The translations under genes were made by a program, and so were the position numbers. DNA of 64,000 nucleotides from Micromonospora sp. KC606 (GTDB taxonomy: Bacteria; Actinomycetota; Actinomycetes; Mycobacteriales; Micromonosporaceae): assembly GCF_004348675.1 (NCBI RefSeq), contig NZ_SMKN01000008.1:1-64000 (forward strand). Reading direction: 5' to 3'. Below are positions 47,917 through 57,219 of the stretch, piece by piece. The notes beneath the pieces are model-generated. The model saw nothing but the letters and a program-made list of their open reading frames with translations, did no database searches and was not told the origin of the DNA. Position 1 is the stretch's first letter, and every line of letters starts with the position of its first letter.

Positions 47917-48873
47917 ATGCGCATTCTGATCACAGGCGGGGCCGGCTTCATCGGGTCCAACTTGGCCCGCGCCGCGCTGGTCGAGCCCGCCGTCAAAGAG
48001 GTGACCGTTCTCGACGACCTGTCTGTCGGGCTGCGCGGCAACCTTGACGGGCTGGACGTCAACCTTGTCGAGGGCTCGATCCTGGACCGCGCCGCCCTGG
48101 ATACGGCGATGGCCGGACGGGAGGCGGTCGTCCACCTAGCCGCGCTGCCCAGTGTGCCCCGCTCGCTGCGCGATCCGGTGGCCTCCCACCACGCAAACGC
48201 CACGGGCACCCTCATGGTCCTCGAGGCGGCACGACGGCACGACGTCGGCCACGTCCTGGTCGCCTCCTCCTCGTCGGTCTACGGCATGAACCCGGTGCTG
48301 CCGAAGGCGGAGCTGACCTGGACCCGGCCGATGAGTCCGTACGCCGCCAGCAAGCTCGCCACCGAGGCGTACGCCCTCGCCCACCAGGCATCGTTCGGCC
48401 TGCCGACACTGGCCTTCCGGTTCTTCAACGTGTTCGGTCCGGGCCAGCGGCATGACCACGCCTACGCCGCCGTCATCCCTCGGTTCGTCCACGCGGCCCT
48501 GTGTGGAGCGCCCGTCGTGCTGCACGGCGACGGCACACAGTCCCGCGACTTCACCTTTGTCGGCTCGGTGTGCCAGGTCATCCTCGACGCGCTCCGTCGT
48601 CGGGTGCACCACCCGCATCCGGTCAACCTCGCGTTCGGGGCGCGGGCCAGCCTGCTGGAGGTCCTCGACGAACTCAGCGAGCTGCTGGGACGGCCGGTCG
48701 TCCGGGAGTACGCCCCGCCCCGCATCGGCGACGTCCCGCACTCGCTGGCCGACAACAGCACATTGCGGGAGCTGTTTCCGGACGTCGCGCCGGTCGCCCG
48801 GGTCGACGGTCTCCGGGCGACCGTCGAGTGGATGGCCAGGCGGCTGGGCGTCGAACCCAGCGCGCCACGGTGA
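47917..48873 (+). CDS. NAD-dependent sugar epimerase/dehydratase
   Basis: 318 aa extended SDR. ILITGGAGFIGSNLARAAL (NAD loop), VVHLAALPSVPRSLRDP, SSSSVYGMN, Y-x3-K in PYAASKLATEAYAL, and FRFFNVFGPGQR. It is closest in feel to UDP-hexose 4-epimerases (GalE/WbpP-type), making an activated sugar for the exopolysaccharide. ATG at 47917 with GGGGG upstream. First gene of the exopolysaccharide locus. Confidence 0.85.
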   Translation: MRILITGGAGFIGSNLARAALVEPAVKEVTVLDDLSVGLRGNLDGLDVNLVEGSILDRAALDTAMAGREAVVHLAALPSVPRSLRDPVASHHANATGTLMVLEAARRHDVGHVLVASSSSVYGMNPVLPKAELTWTRPMSPYAASKLATEAYALAHQASFGLPTLAFRFFNVFGPGQRHDHAYAAVIPRFVHAALCGAPVVLHGDGTQSRDFTFVGSVCQVILDALRRRVHHPHPVNLAFGARASLLEVLDELSELLGRPVVREYAPPRIGDVPHSLADNSTLRELFPDVAPVARVDGLRATVEWMARRLGVEPSAPR

Positions 48874-49158
48874 TTCGGCAGCGAGCCGGGTGAAACAGCT
48901 CGCCTCCCGGCGCGCCCGTCCGGCCCGCGACGGGTAGAGGTTGCCGAGCTGGGGCACAGGCGGTCTCAGCGTACGCGCGGGGTGTGGGTCGTGGCCCCGT
49001 TGACACGGCGCTGCGCCAGTTCTCCCTAGTGGGCCAGGCCACGGTCGCACGGCCGACGATCCGGCGTACTGGTGCTGGTAGCGCTTCCGGTGCCGTCCCA
49101 CGTGCCCTACCGGGCCGACGCCGATGGCATCTTGTTCGGACGGAGGCAGTTGGAGAAG

Positions 49159-50565
49159 ATGGAGGAGCGGGTGGTGGGAGGCGCCTCCCGGGGCCGGTCG
49201 GTCACCTTTCCCGTCGATCGGTCCCGCGACCCCCGTCAGACGGAGTCGGTTCCGGGCGGTGAAGCGCGGGCGGGGCTGGGCAAGGCCGCCAGCGGGATGA
49301 CCTGGAGCCTACTCGGCCTCATCGTGGCCCAGGTGGCGCAGTGGGCGGTCATGGTGCTGCTGTCGCGTCTCGGCACACCGGAGATGGTTGGCCAGTACGC
49401 CCTGGGGCTTGCGGTTGGCGCGCCGGTCATCCTGCTGGCCGGCTTCGGGCTGCGAACGGTACAGGTGACGGACACTGGCCCGCTCTTCAGCTTCAACGAC
49501 TACCTTCGGCTTCGGACGTCCGGCATGGTCGTCGCGCTGCTGCTGATCGGTGTCATTGCGGCGTTCGTCGGCCCGGCTGCTGGGGTCGTCGTGCTGCTGG
49601 TCGGCGTCGCCAAGGCCCTCGATGCCGTCGGCGACATCTACTGGGGACTGTTCCAGCGGCATGAGCGGATGCGCCCGATCGCCATCTCCATGATTTCCAA
49701 CGGGTTGATCAGTGTCCTGGCAGTGGTCTCACTGCTGGTACTGACCGGGAGTATCGGGTGGGCGATGATCGGCTCCGTCATCGGTTCCCTGGCGGGCTCG
49801 GTCGGCTACTGCGCCCGGGCCGCGAAGCCGCTGACCACCATCGAACCGACAACGGACGTGGCGGCCGGTGGGACTCGCCACGGCCCGCCGCCGGACCGCC
49901 CAGCGGCGCTGCGCCGGATGGCTCGACTTGCTGTGGTCGCAGCGCCGCTCGGCCTAGCCTCCGGCCTGGTGTCGCTATCGGAGAATCTGCCTCGGTACCT
50001 GGCCGGACATTTGTTGGGTACTGCGGCTCTCGGTATCTTCGCTGCCCTGGCCTACATCGTGCTCGCCGCCAACGTCCTCTTCGCTGCGATCAGTCAGTTG
50101 TTGTTGCCCCGGCTCACCCGGCTGTTCGCGGCAGGCGACGTGACGGCCTTCACCGCGCTCACCCTGAAACTGATCCTGGGAACTCTGTGCTGCGGTGCGG
50201 TGGTCGTCGCCGTGGTGATCGGCGCCGGGCCCGCCACCGTCCGCCTCGTCTACGGAGCGCCGTACGACGGCCACGCCGTGGTGCTGATCCTGCTGACCAT
50301 TGCCGCAGTGCTTCGCGGCGCCGTCTTCTTCCTCAACACGGCGCTCTACGCGCTCCGAAAATTCGGCAACCAACTGGTCGCCAGCATGATCATGGTGGCC
50401 GTCGCCGGGAGTGGTGGATATCTCCTGATTCCACGTTTCGGACTGGTCGGGGCTGCCTGGTCCGTGATCATCACTGCCAGCGGCGACAGTCTGCTGAAAG
50501 CCCTGATGCTGAAGCGAGCACTTGCGAAGAGACTATCGACTCGACCAGTGCAGGCATCTGGTTGA
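49159..50565 (+). CDS. Wzx/MATE-like polysaccharide flippase
   Basis: 468 aa with about 12-14 membrane spans. A soluble N-terminal stretch of about 45 residues precedes AASGMTWSLLGLIVAQVAQW. LISVLAVVSLLVLTGSIGWAMIG and FGLVGAAWSVIITASGDSLLKALML at the end are typical of the MOP polysaccharide exporters. It would flip undecaprenyl-linked repeat units made by the sugar transferases nearby to the outer face. ATG at 49159 after GGAGAAG; the earlier in-frame start is less likely. Confidence 0.82.
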   Translation: MEERVVGGASRGRSVTFPVDRSRDPRQTESVPGGEARAGLGKAASGMTWSLLGLIVAQVAQWAVMVLLSRLGTPEMVGQYALGLAVGAPVILLAGFGLRTVQVTDTGPLFSFNDYLRLRTSGMVVALLLIGVIAAFVGPAAGVVVLLVGVAKALDAVGDIYWGLFQRHERMRPIAISMISNGLISVLAVVSLLVLTGSIGWAMIGSVIGSLAGSVGYCARAAKPLTTIEPTTDVAAGGTRHGPPPDRPAALRRMARLAVVAAPLGLASGLVSLSENLPRYLAGHLLGTAALGIFAALAYIVLAANVLFAAISQLLLPRLTRLFAAGDVTAFTALTLKLILGTLCCGAVVVAVVIGAGPATVRLVYGAPYDGHAVVLILLTIAAVLRGAVFFLNTALYALRKFGNQLVASMIMVAVAGSGGYLLIPRFGLVGAAWSVIITASGDSLLKALMLKRALAKRLSTRPVQASG

Positions 50566-50601
50566 CAGCCCGGGGCGGCCGGCAGGTCATGCCGGGCTGT
50601 C
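50564..50601. terminator. Hairpin at the end of the flippase gene
   Basis: GACAGCCCGG (50564-50573) and CCGGGCTGTC (50592-50601) are exact complements around an 18-base loop, beginning at the stop codon, in the space facing the convergent epimerase gene. Confidence 0.5.
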
Positions 50602-50763
50602 GCGGGGGTGCGGGCAGTGCCGGAACCCGGTCGGGACACAGCCGCCAGAGCAGGTCGGCGGTCGGCGAGCAGGAGGGCTGGCCGGCGGCATGGCGCTTCA
50701 AGATCGTGTACTCGCAACCCGTTCCAGGAGACCGCCGTGGGTCGGCGGATCACCCGGGCGTGT

Positions 50764-51678
50764 TCAGACGGTCACGGGCTTGGACGCCAGACAACCCGCG
50801 ACGTCGGCCCAGACCGTCGTGAGGGAATCCGCCAGGCCGTGCCGGGGTGACCAGCCAAGCAATTCGGCGGAGCGGGTGAGGTCGGCGCACATCCACGACA
50901 CCGCAGCCGAGCGGGCGGCGTCCGGCGCGAAATCACCCGAGGTGATTTCGCCGGTGAAGCCCGCGACGTCGGCGAGCAGCCGTACCACCTCCGGGGTGCC
51001 CACCGCCCGACCGCTGCCGATGTTGAACACGACGGCTCCGGGGAACTCGGGCCGCAGCGCGGCGTGTACCGCCGCGGCGATGTCCCGGACATCGACGAAG
51101 TCGCGCCACGTGTCGTGCAGGCCCAGGGGCAGGCGTACGTCACCCTGGGCAATCGCCTCGCACAGCCTCGCCGCGGTACGGCCGAGCAGGTTGCCGGCGG
51201 GCAGTCCCGGCCCGATCGGGTTGAACACCCGCAGCACCACGGCGTCGAGCCGGCCCGCCGTGACGGCACGTTCGACCAGTCGGGTGGCGGCGAGGTGGCT
51301 GAGGCCGTACTCGCCGACCGGATCGGCCGGATCGTCCTCGCGAACGGCGTGCCCGTGTGGGACCGCACCGTACTCGGCGGCCGAGCCGATCCGCACCAGT
51401 CGTGCCCCGGACGCGGCCAGGTTCATCGCGTCGACGAGCTTGGCGACGGCGGCGGTGTGCGCCAGCACGAACTCGTGCCCGCAACCCACTATGCGCCCGG
51501 CCGCGACGACCACCGCGTCCGGCCGCTTCCTCGTCAGCAGTGCCGCGAGGGCGCGGACGTCGACGGTTACCAGATCACACTCCTGGCGTGTGGGTGAGTG
51601 GACGGTCATCTCCTCGGCGAGGCGCTGGCGGATGTGCCGACCGAGGAAGCCGGACGCGCCGAACAGAAGGACGTTCAT
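50764..51678 (-). CDS. NAD-dependent epimerase/dehydratase family protein
   Basis: 304 aa extended SDR: VLLFGASGFLGRHIRQRL, VVVAAGRIVG, RIGSAAEYGAV, Y-x3-H rather than the usual Y-x3-K in GEYGLSHLAATRLVE, and VLRVFNPIGPGLPAGNLL. The Lys of the Tyr-x3-Lys pair is His here, so catalysis may be altered. The ATG at 51678 overlaps the sugar transferase stop (ATGA); the longer in-frame reading is rejected. Last gene of a GT4-sugar transferase-epimerase run. Confidence 0.8.
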   Translation of the reverse strand: MNVLLFGASGFLGRHIRQRLAEEMTVHSPTRQECDLVTVDVRALAALLTRKRPDAVVVAAGRIVGCGHEFVLAHTAAVAKLVDAMNLAASGARLVRIGSAAEYGAVPHGHAVREDDPADPVGEYGLSHLAATRLVERAVTAGRLDAVVLRVFNPIGPGLPAGNLLGRTAARLCEAIAQGDVRLPLGLHDTWRDFVDVRDIAAAVHAALRPEFPGAVVFNIGSGRAVGTPEVVRLLADVAGFTGEITSGDFAPDAARSAAVSWMCADLTRSAELLGWSPRHGLADSLTTVWADVAGCLASKPVTV

Positions 51679-52448
51679 CTGTCGTGACATGAGTGCCCAC
51701 GACCGTTGGTGGGTGCGGGATCTGCTGCGGCTGCTGCTGGGCTCGAATGGGCGCCCTCGGCGGTCGCCTGGATCGGGTGCGTCGGGCCCTGCCACTCGTG
51801 CCAGGTGGCCGAACCGGGAGCCGTGATGCCCTCCCGGCGTAGCACCACCCGAACCGTCTCGGCCAGGATCCTCAGGTCGAGGGCGAACGATCGCGAATCG
51901 ACGTACTCGACGTCATAGGCGAACTTGTCTTCCCAGGAGAGGGTATTACGACCACGCACCTGAGCGAGACCGGTGATGCCCGGACGGACGCCGTGGCGAC
52001 GCGCCTGCTCGTTCGTGTAGAGGTCCAGGTACCGCACGAGGTGCGGTCGTGGGCCCACCAGACTCATCTCACCCCGTAGGACGTTCCACAACTCCGGCAG
52101 CTCGTCAAGGCTGGTCGCGCGTAGCCAACGTCCGACCGGGGTGAGCCGGTCGGCGTCGGTGACCCGCCCTCGGGACGGGTCCACGTGGTGCATCGTCCGG
52201 AACTTGACCAGTTCGAAGAGTTCTCCGTGCAGACCCGGCCGGGTGTGACGGAACAGCACCGGGCGGCCGAACGCCACCAGCACCAGAAGCGCCACCGCAG
52301 CCAGGAGCGGTGACAGCAGGACAAGCGCAAGACTGGCGACGACCACGTCGAACAGCCGCTTGATGAAGTCATGACGTCGGCGAGCGCCGGAGCTTGGGGC
52401 ATCCGGCACCGCCGCTGCGGCCCGCTCAGGAGCATCGCGAAAGACCAT
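51675..52448 (-). CDS. Initiating sugar-phosphate transferase (WcaJ/EpsL-like)
   Basis: 257 aa bacterial sugar transferase: KRLFDVVVASLALVLLSPLL (basic patch plus membrane helix), PVLFRHTRPGLHGELFELVK, FRTM, DELPELWNVLRGEMSLVGPRP, then GVRPGITGLAQVRGRNTLSW and YVDSRSFALDLRIL. It moves a sugar-1-phosphate to undecaprenyl phosphate, starting each repeat unit. The tail is Pro/Ala-rich. It is strongly alike in sequence to the plus-strand gene at 62104. ATG with AGGAGG about 13 bases upstream, somewhat far. Confidence 0.9.
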   Translation of the reverse strand: MVFRDAPERAAAAVPDAPSSGARRRHDFIKRLFDVVVASLALVLLSPLLAAVALLVLVAFGRPVLFRHTRPGLHGELFELVKFRTMHHVDPSRGRVTDADRLTPVGRWLRATSLDELPELWNVLRGEMSLVGPRPHLVRYLDLYTNEQARRHGVRPGITGLAQVRGRNTLSWEDKFAYDVEYVDSRSFALDLRILAETVRVVLRREGITAPGSATWHEWQGPTHPIQATAEGAHSSPAAAAADPAPTNGRGHSCHDR

Positions 52449-52492
52449 GATCGAAACTCGACCTCCTCGGAGAATTGCGGGTAATGCCGCTT

Positions 52493-53704
52493 CTAAGTAT
52501 GTTGCATCACTAATGTTCGTTCCTGGGCTTCCCGAAGGTGCCGAAGGATCTGTTCGGCATGGAAGGCGGAGACCGAAGCCAGGCTCCATGAGTCCAACAC
52601 CGCGCGTGCGACTCGGACGGGCGGCCCGTCCAGGCGGCGGAGCAGCGCCTCTGCCATCAACGCGGCGTCGGGGGGCACGAGCGTCAGGCCCTCCTCCACC
52701 TGCTGCGCCAAGGCCCGGGTACCGCGGTTGGACACCGCCACGACAGGCGTCCCGACGGTCAGGGCCTCGACCAGGACCATCGGGAAGCCCTCCCGCGGGC
52801 TGGCAGAGAGCACGACGTCTGCGGCCGCGAGCTCTGCCGCCGGGTGCCGCGTCCAAGCCTCCACCGTCAGCCCGCATTCCACGGGGGGCGTCCACGCCGG
52901 CTCGCCGGGAGCCGTGGATCCGACGATCCGCAGCTCGATCTCCGGCAGCGCTCGTCGTGCCAGCCGCCATGCCGCCACCGCCAGGTCGAGGTTCTTGTCC
53001 TTGGTGAGGCGTCCCATCAACAGCAGCCGCCGGGGCCGATTCGGGGCGCCAGACGGGGTGCGAGTGACCGTGAAGCGCTCCGGATCGATTCCGGCGGCCC
53101 CGCACGGTGCCACGCTTACCCGGCTACGCGGCGCGAGGCGACGGTAGCTCTCCCGATCCTCGGGGTTTACCGTGATGTATGTCGGGGTCAGCCGGGCCGT
53201 GGTCGCCTCGATCGCGCTGAACAGTCGACCGGCCCGCGTCGGGCTGTCGAACAGCGTCCCGCTGACCACAGCCACATGAGGTGTTCCTGTCATGACGCCG
53301 ACGGCACGGCCGAGCGCGATACCGAACGGCGAGTGCAGGTGCAACAGGTCGACACGCTCGCGACGGACGATCCGCCGAAGTCCGACGAGCGCCGCCGCCG
53401 TGGACGCTGGGCCGGCTCGCCGGAACGGGGCCACCTCGTAAACCTCGTCGAAGTCCTGGTAAAGGTCGGGCACTACACTGCCTCGACCCACCACGGCGAC
53501 CCGGCGGACCGGATAGGCGGAAAGCGCCCGGGCCACCGGGGCGACGATGTTCTGAAGGGTCATACCGATCCCCGCCACGAAGGCGATCGTGGCGTCGTTC
53601 GCCAACGGACCGGCCGAGGTGGCGACCAGCGTTCCACCGGCTGCCGCCACTCGCGACGAGAGACTACCGGCAGCGGGGAGACCCTTCGCCCGGAACAGCG
53701 GCAT
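52493..53704 (-). CDS. Family 4 glycosyltransferase
   Basis: 403 aa GT-B, GT4-type. The N-terminal half has FVAGIGMTLQNIVAPVARAL, LLHLHSPFGIALGRAVGV and VAVVSGTLFDSPTRAGRLFS. The donor half has LLLMGRLTKDKNLDLAVAAW and ADVVLSASPREGFPMVLVEAL (E-x7-E). ATG after AAAGGAG. It contains an in-frame TTA codon near its end (52511). Very similar to the protein at 59773 in order and motifs, so the two are paralogues. Expected to add a sugar to the lipid-linked repeat unit. Confidence 0.88.
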   Translation of the reverse strand: MPLFRAKGLPAAGSLSSRVAAAGGTLVATSAGPLANDATIAFVAGIGMTLQNIVAPVARALSAYPVRRVAVVGRGSVVPDLYQDFDEVYEVAPFRRAGPASTAAALVGLRRIVRRERVDLLHLHSPFGIALGRAVGVMTGTPHVAVVSGTLFDSPTRAGRLFSAIEATTARLTPTYITVNPEDRESYRRLAPRSRVSVAPCGAAGIDPERFTVTRTPSGAPNRPRRLLLMGRLTKDKNLDLAVAAWRLARRALPEIELRIVGSTAPGEPAWTPPVECGLTVEAWTRHPAAELAAADVVLSASPREGFPMVLVEALTVGTPVVAVSNRGTRALAQQVEEGLTLVPPDAALMAEALLRRLDGPPVRVARAVLDSWSLASVSAFHAEQILRHLREAQERTLVMQHT

Positions 53705-54032
53705 GCGCGGTTTCTCCTTTCTGCTCTTCGGCTGGAACCTGCCTGTACCGGCCGTAGGTGCCGCGCATCTCGGCGCAGCCATCGCCGCCGGACACAGTGG
53801 CGATCACCTGGTGAACGACACGCCCCACGCCGAGGACACGGGCGTTTCACCCACACCGTCATGCGCGACTGCCGCTCGGTTCTTCGCGCCTCATTCACCG
53901 CCTCCACTCAAGTGAATGGGGGTTCAAGATCCTTAGCTGCCCCGGCTCATTGGGAGTGCGGACAGGGCTGATCGATGGTGCGCGACATGCTGCTTCCCGT
54001 CCTATGGCGCCGGACCATCCCCGGCTGGAGTA
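53705..54032. other. Intergenic region before the GT4 gene
   Basis: About 330 bases between two minus-strand genes. I see no gene. An inverted repeat CATTCAC-GTGAATG (53893-53899 and 53913-53919) is the clearest structure and could be an operator or leader hairpin. It is visibly less GC-rich than the surroundings. Confidence 0.4.
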
Positions 54033-55583
54033 CTAGTTCGGGGAGATCCGGGTAAGCGGCGCAATCGACGGATATGACGACGTGTGCCGCAGAGCCAGCA
54101 CAATGACCAGAGCCATCGGCAGGACTTGCTTGAGTGCGTACCAGGCTACATTGTCCAGGTCGCTGCCATGAAACAGTATCACTCCCACGCAGATCGCTGC
54201 AGCCGCCAGTTTCGGCAGCAGATCCTGGTTGAGCTTGGCTCGTAGGTAGAAGCGTCTTGCCCCCCTAATCGCCAGGCCAAGGACGAGGAACGATGCGATG
54301 CCCCCCACGTAGCCGAAGTTGATTACCGCCTCACCTGCCAGTCCGAAAATTCGGGTCGTTCGTAGGCCAGCCTTGAAGGAGCCTGGCCCGTAAAGTAGAT
54401 CGGTTCCGACGACGACCTTGTCTGCTGGTCGGGCCTCCCTCGGCAGAATTTGTGGCGGAACCAGGAACGACAGATTCCCAAAGTATGTCACTCCATGACT
54501 GTCGGGCGAAACGCCTTGTTCCTGTTTCCGATGAAGGACCAGCGCCTGGATGTCGGCGCGACCGAGGTCGGTGAGCATCAGGGTCGGGATGTCGCGACCA
54601 GTCTCAGCTCCGAGTTCCTGCGCGCCGCGCTGGCCCTTGGTCACATCGAGAATCTGAGAGCCCGCACCCTTGTAGAGCCCGCCGACGTACATGAACACGC
54701 CGAAGATGAGCAGGCAGACGAGCAGTGTTCTGCGGGGAATCCGAAAGGCGACCAGGTGCAGGACAATGAGGCCCAACAGTGCTGGCCAAATGATGTTGCT
54801 CCGCGATCCCCGCGCTGCGGTGGCCAGCGTCTGCAGCACGACCATGGCCGCCAGGAGTGCGTACGCCAGCTTTGGGTGGGCGGCCAATGATTGTCGCCAT
54901 CGGATCACCACAAGGCCGAAAATCATCATGGGAAAGGCCTCGCCCATGACGAACAGCCAGCCGAGTCCTCTGGTGCTGTCGGCAACGGTGGTTCGGTCCG
55001 CCATCGTGGACAGGTAGCCCTGCACCCCGCCGAACTTCATGATGATGAAGGCGAAGGTGGCGAGGCTGATCAGAATTGCGGACGAACCGATGACGCCGAG
55101 TGCTGGCAGGTCTATGGCATGCCGCTTCGAGCGCCAGGGGGTAATCTTTGACGGAAAGTGCAGAACGATCCGATAGATGGTAAGACCAACCACGTTCAGG
55201 ATGGACATCGCGCCGAGCGCTGCTGGCCAGTCCGGAGGAGCTTCGAGGTAGCGTGCCCAATAATCCCACACGATGTGCAGGATCGGAGCGAGGTAGAAGA
55301 AATGGAAGCCGAAGAGGCCGAGTAGGGCTTGGGGATCGAAGATGTCCAGGTGGCGGCGCAAACAGCTGACCGCGTCCACGCCGATCAGCACTCCGGAGAC
55401 TGTCACCGGAAGCATGGCCCAGTGACGTAGCCGATCGTCGATGCTGACCAGCGTGATCGTTGTCAGGGTCACGACGAAAATCGTGATCATCCAGGTGGTG
55501 TATCTGGCCTCGGGGCGGTAGTGCCCTGACACCGGTGTGTCATCCGTGCGGCGATCCGGCTGAGCTGCAGAGAGCGTTTTCAT
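54033..55583 (-). CDS. Wzy-like O-antigen/EPS polymerase
   Basis: 516 aa, with about 12 membrane spans and a large central soluble loop (residues 310-390, with GTDLLYGPGSFKAGLRTTR). Low sequence conservation is normal for Wzy; the topology and the site between glycosyltransferases identify it. It would polymerise the flipped repeat units outside the membrane. Base composition is plainly lower in GC than the neighbours, as is common for wzy genes and consistent with transfer. ATG start. No catalytic motif can be named with confidence. Confidence 0.72.
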   Translation of the reverse strand: MKTLSAAQPDRRTDDTPVSGHYRPEARYTTWMITIFVVTLTTITLVSIDDRLRHWAMLPVTVSGVLIGVDAVSCLRRHLDIFDPQALLGLFGFHFFYLAPILHIVWDYWARYLEAPPDWPAALGAMSILNVVGLTIYRIVLHFPSKITPWRSKRHAIDLPALGVIGSSAILISLATFAFIIMKFGGVQGYLSTMADRTTVADSTRGLGWLFVMGEAFPMMIFGLVVIRWRQSLAAHPKLAYALLAAMVVLQTLATAARGSRSNIIWPALLGLIVLHLVAFRIPRRTLLVCLLIFGVFMYVGGLYKGAGSQILDVTKGQRGAQELGAETGRDIPTLMLTDLGRADIQALVLHRKQEQGVSPDSHGVTYFGNLSFLVPPQILPREARPADKVVVGTDLLYGPGSFKAGLRTTRIFGLAGEAVINFGYVGGIASFLVLGLAIRGARRFYLRAKLNQDLLPKLAAAAICVGVILFHGSDLDNVAWYALKQVLPMALVIVLALRHTSSYPSIAPLTRISPN

Positions 55584-55720
55584 TGAGTGTCGAGTTCCAG
55601 TGGTGATTATGGCTTCGCTAGCTCAGGGTTGAGCCGGAAGGGCGTCCGGTGGATGCACTGCCAGCTGAGCAATGTGGCGCTGCGGCAGGGCTCTGTAGCA
55701 AATTCATGCTGTGGCTTCGT

Positions 55721-56920
55721 TCAGACGGCAGTAGGTTGCGTGCCGTCGGCGACGATGGATCGCAGGGCCCAGTAGAAGCTGTCCCGTCGGGGGGCAAGCA
55801 CCTCTGCCGCGTACTGCCGGGCCTGGGTCAGGTTGCGCGCCGAGGCGGCTGCCATCAGCTCCGGATCACGGAGCATGCGGGTGATCCCATCTGCGAGAGC
55901 GGGTGGATCGTCCGGCGGCACGAGATCCTCGTCGGGCAGGAGTTCGGGGATTCCGCCGACCCGGGTGGCCACCGCGGGCAGACCGCGGGCCATTGCCTCG
56001 ATGAGCGCCCGAGGGAGTCCCTCGGCCCGGGACGGATGTACGAACAAATCGGCGGCGTCGAGCTGTCGACGGACCGGCTCGCCGCTGGGCAGTGTCCCGA
56101 GGAAGCGGACCCGATCGTCGACCCGCAGTTGTGCGGCCAGTTGCTCCAGTCGAGGGCGAAAAAGCCCGTCGCCGATGTGCACAAGACCGACGTCCAGTCC
56201 CGAACGCGCCAAGAGCGAGAGCGCTTCCAGTAGCGTGTCGATGCCCTTGTGCGGCCTTGCGAGTGTGCCGACGGAGATTAGTCTCACCTGCCCCGCGCCG
56301 GGCCGAACCGTGCGTGCGGTGGACAGGAACGCGTTCGGCGGCAGGTTGATGCTCGAGTAGACGGAGACCGGACTGCCAGGCCGTGCTGGGTAGCGGGCCT
56401 GCAACGAGCGCTCGGTGACGTAGGAGACGGCGTCGGCTCGCAGGCACTGTTGCTTCATGCGGGTGGTGAACCAGCGGCGGAAGAGCGGGTTCAACGGATG
56501 ACTGACAGCCTTCGACGACAGGACGTCGGCGGGATCGCCGACCACCTCGAGGGCGTATGGCAGCGAGTGCTTCTCTCGCACGTTGGCCAATATGGTGCCG
56601 ATCAGGGATGGCACGCGAAGTATTACCGTGTCGCGTGGTTCCGCCGCTGCGGCCACGCTACGGTGAACGGCGCGCCTGACGGTCAGGTACTCCCGGGGGC
56701 CCAGGTAGTAGGGAACGGCCCACACCTCCACGTCAGGACCGTCCACGCGGCGCGCGTCGTCGCCGACGTCAGGTACGTTCTGTACGCGGGCCACCACCCT
56801 GACCTGGTCGAAGGCCGACAGGTAGCGGGTCCAGAACGAGTAGGTCGGACCCTCCACCGACCACACCGCGCCATCCGGCGTCCGGCAGAACCGGGCCTCG
56901 CCGGTGACCACGACCCTCAC
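55721..56920 (-). CDS. Family 4 glycosyltransferase
   Basis: 399 aa. GT-B, GT4-type: LISVGTLARPHKGIDTLLEAL, RFLGTLPSGEPVRRQLDAAD and LFVHPSRAEGLPRALIEAMARGLP (E-x7-E). The N-terminal half has LRVPSLIGTILANVREKH and LEVVGDPADVL. GTG at 56920, with AAGGAG upstream, is preferred over the reading from 56950. Downstream of PglF and upstream of wzy on the minus strand. Sugar specificity unknown. Confidence 0.87.
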   Translation of the reverse strand: MRVVVTGEARFCRTPDGAVWSVEGPTYSFWTRYLSAFDQVRVVARVQNVPDVGDDARRVDGPDVEVWAVPYYLGPREYLTVRRAVHRSVAAAAEPRDTVILRVPSLIGTILANVREKHSLPYALEVVGDPADVLSSKAVSHPLNPLFRRWFTTRMKQQCLRADAVSYVTERSLQARYPARPGSPVSVYSSINLPPNAFLSTARTVRPGAGQVRLISVGTLARPHKGIDTLLEALSLLARSGLDVGLVHIGDGLFRPRLEQLAAQLRVDDRVRFLGTLPSGEPVRRQLDAADLFVHPSRAEGLPRALIEAMARGLPAVATRVGGIPELLPDEDLVPPDDPPALADGITRMLRDPELMAAASARNLTQARQYAAEVLAPRRDSFYWALRSIVADGTQPTAV

Positions 56921-57219
56921 GGAGCACTCCTTCGGGGCGCTGCCTGGCATAGCCGCTCAATACCCACGTGATACATCTGCGGGACTCCTTCTCGATTCAC
57001 TGGAGACACTCTTTCTGTTTCACGGCTGTCCTCCTGATCGGGACGGTGTTCCGCAGCCGGCCCGCACGCGGCCGGCCTCGGTCGGCTCGGGCCACCTTTG
57101 TCGTCGAGCGGTCTCACGTGCGGGCACTTTCCTGATCAGGGCTTTCCCCGACTCGATAACGACGCAGGCGGCCGGCACGGCGCGGCGTTCGCCTCGACGC
57201 GGGGCCATCGGTCTTGGCG

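Noticed and set aside
49000-49032. TTGACA and TAGTGG before the flippase as a promoter
   Set aside because: The spacer would be 21 bases; the -35 match alone is not enough.
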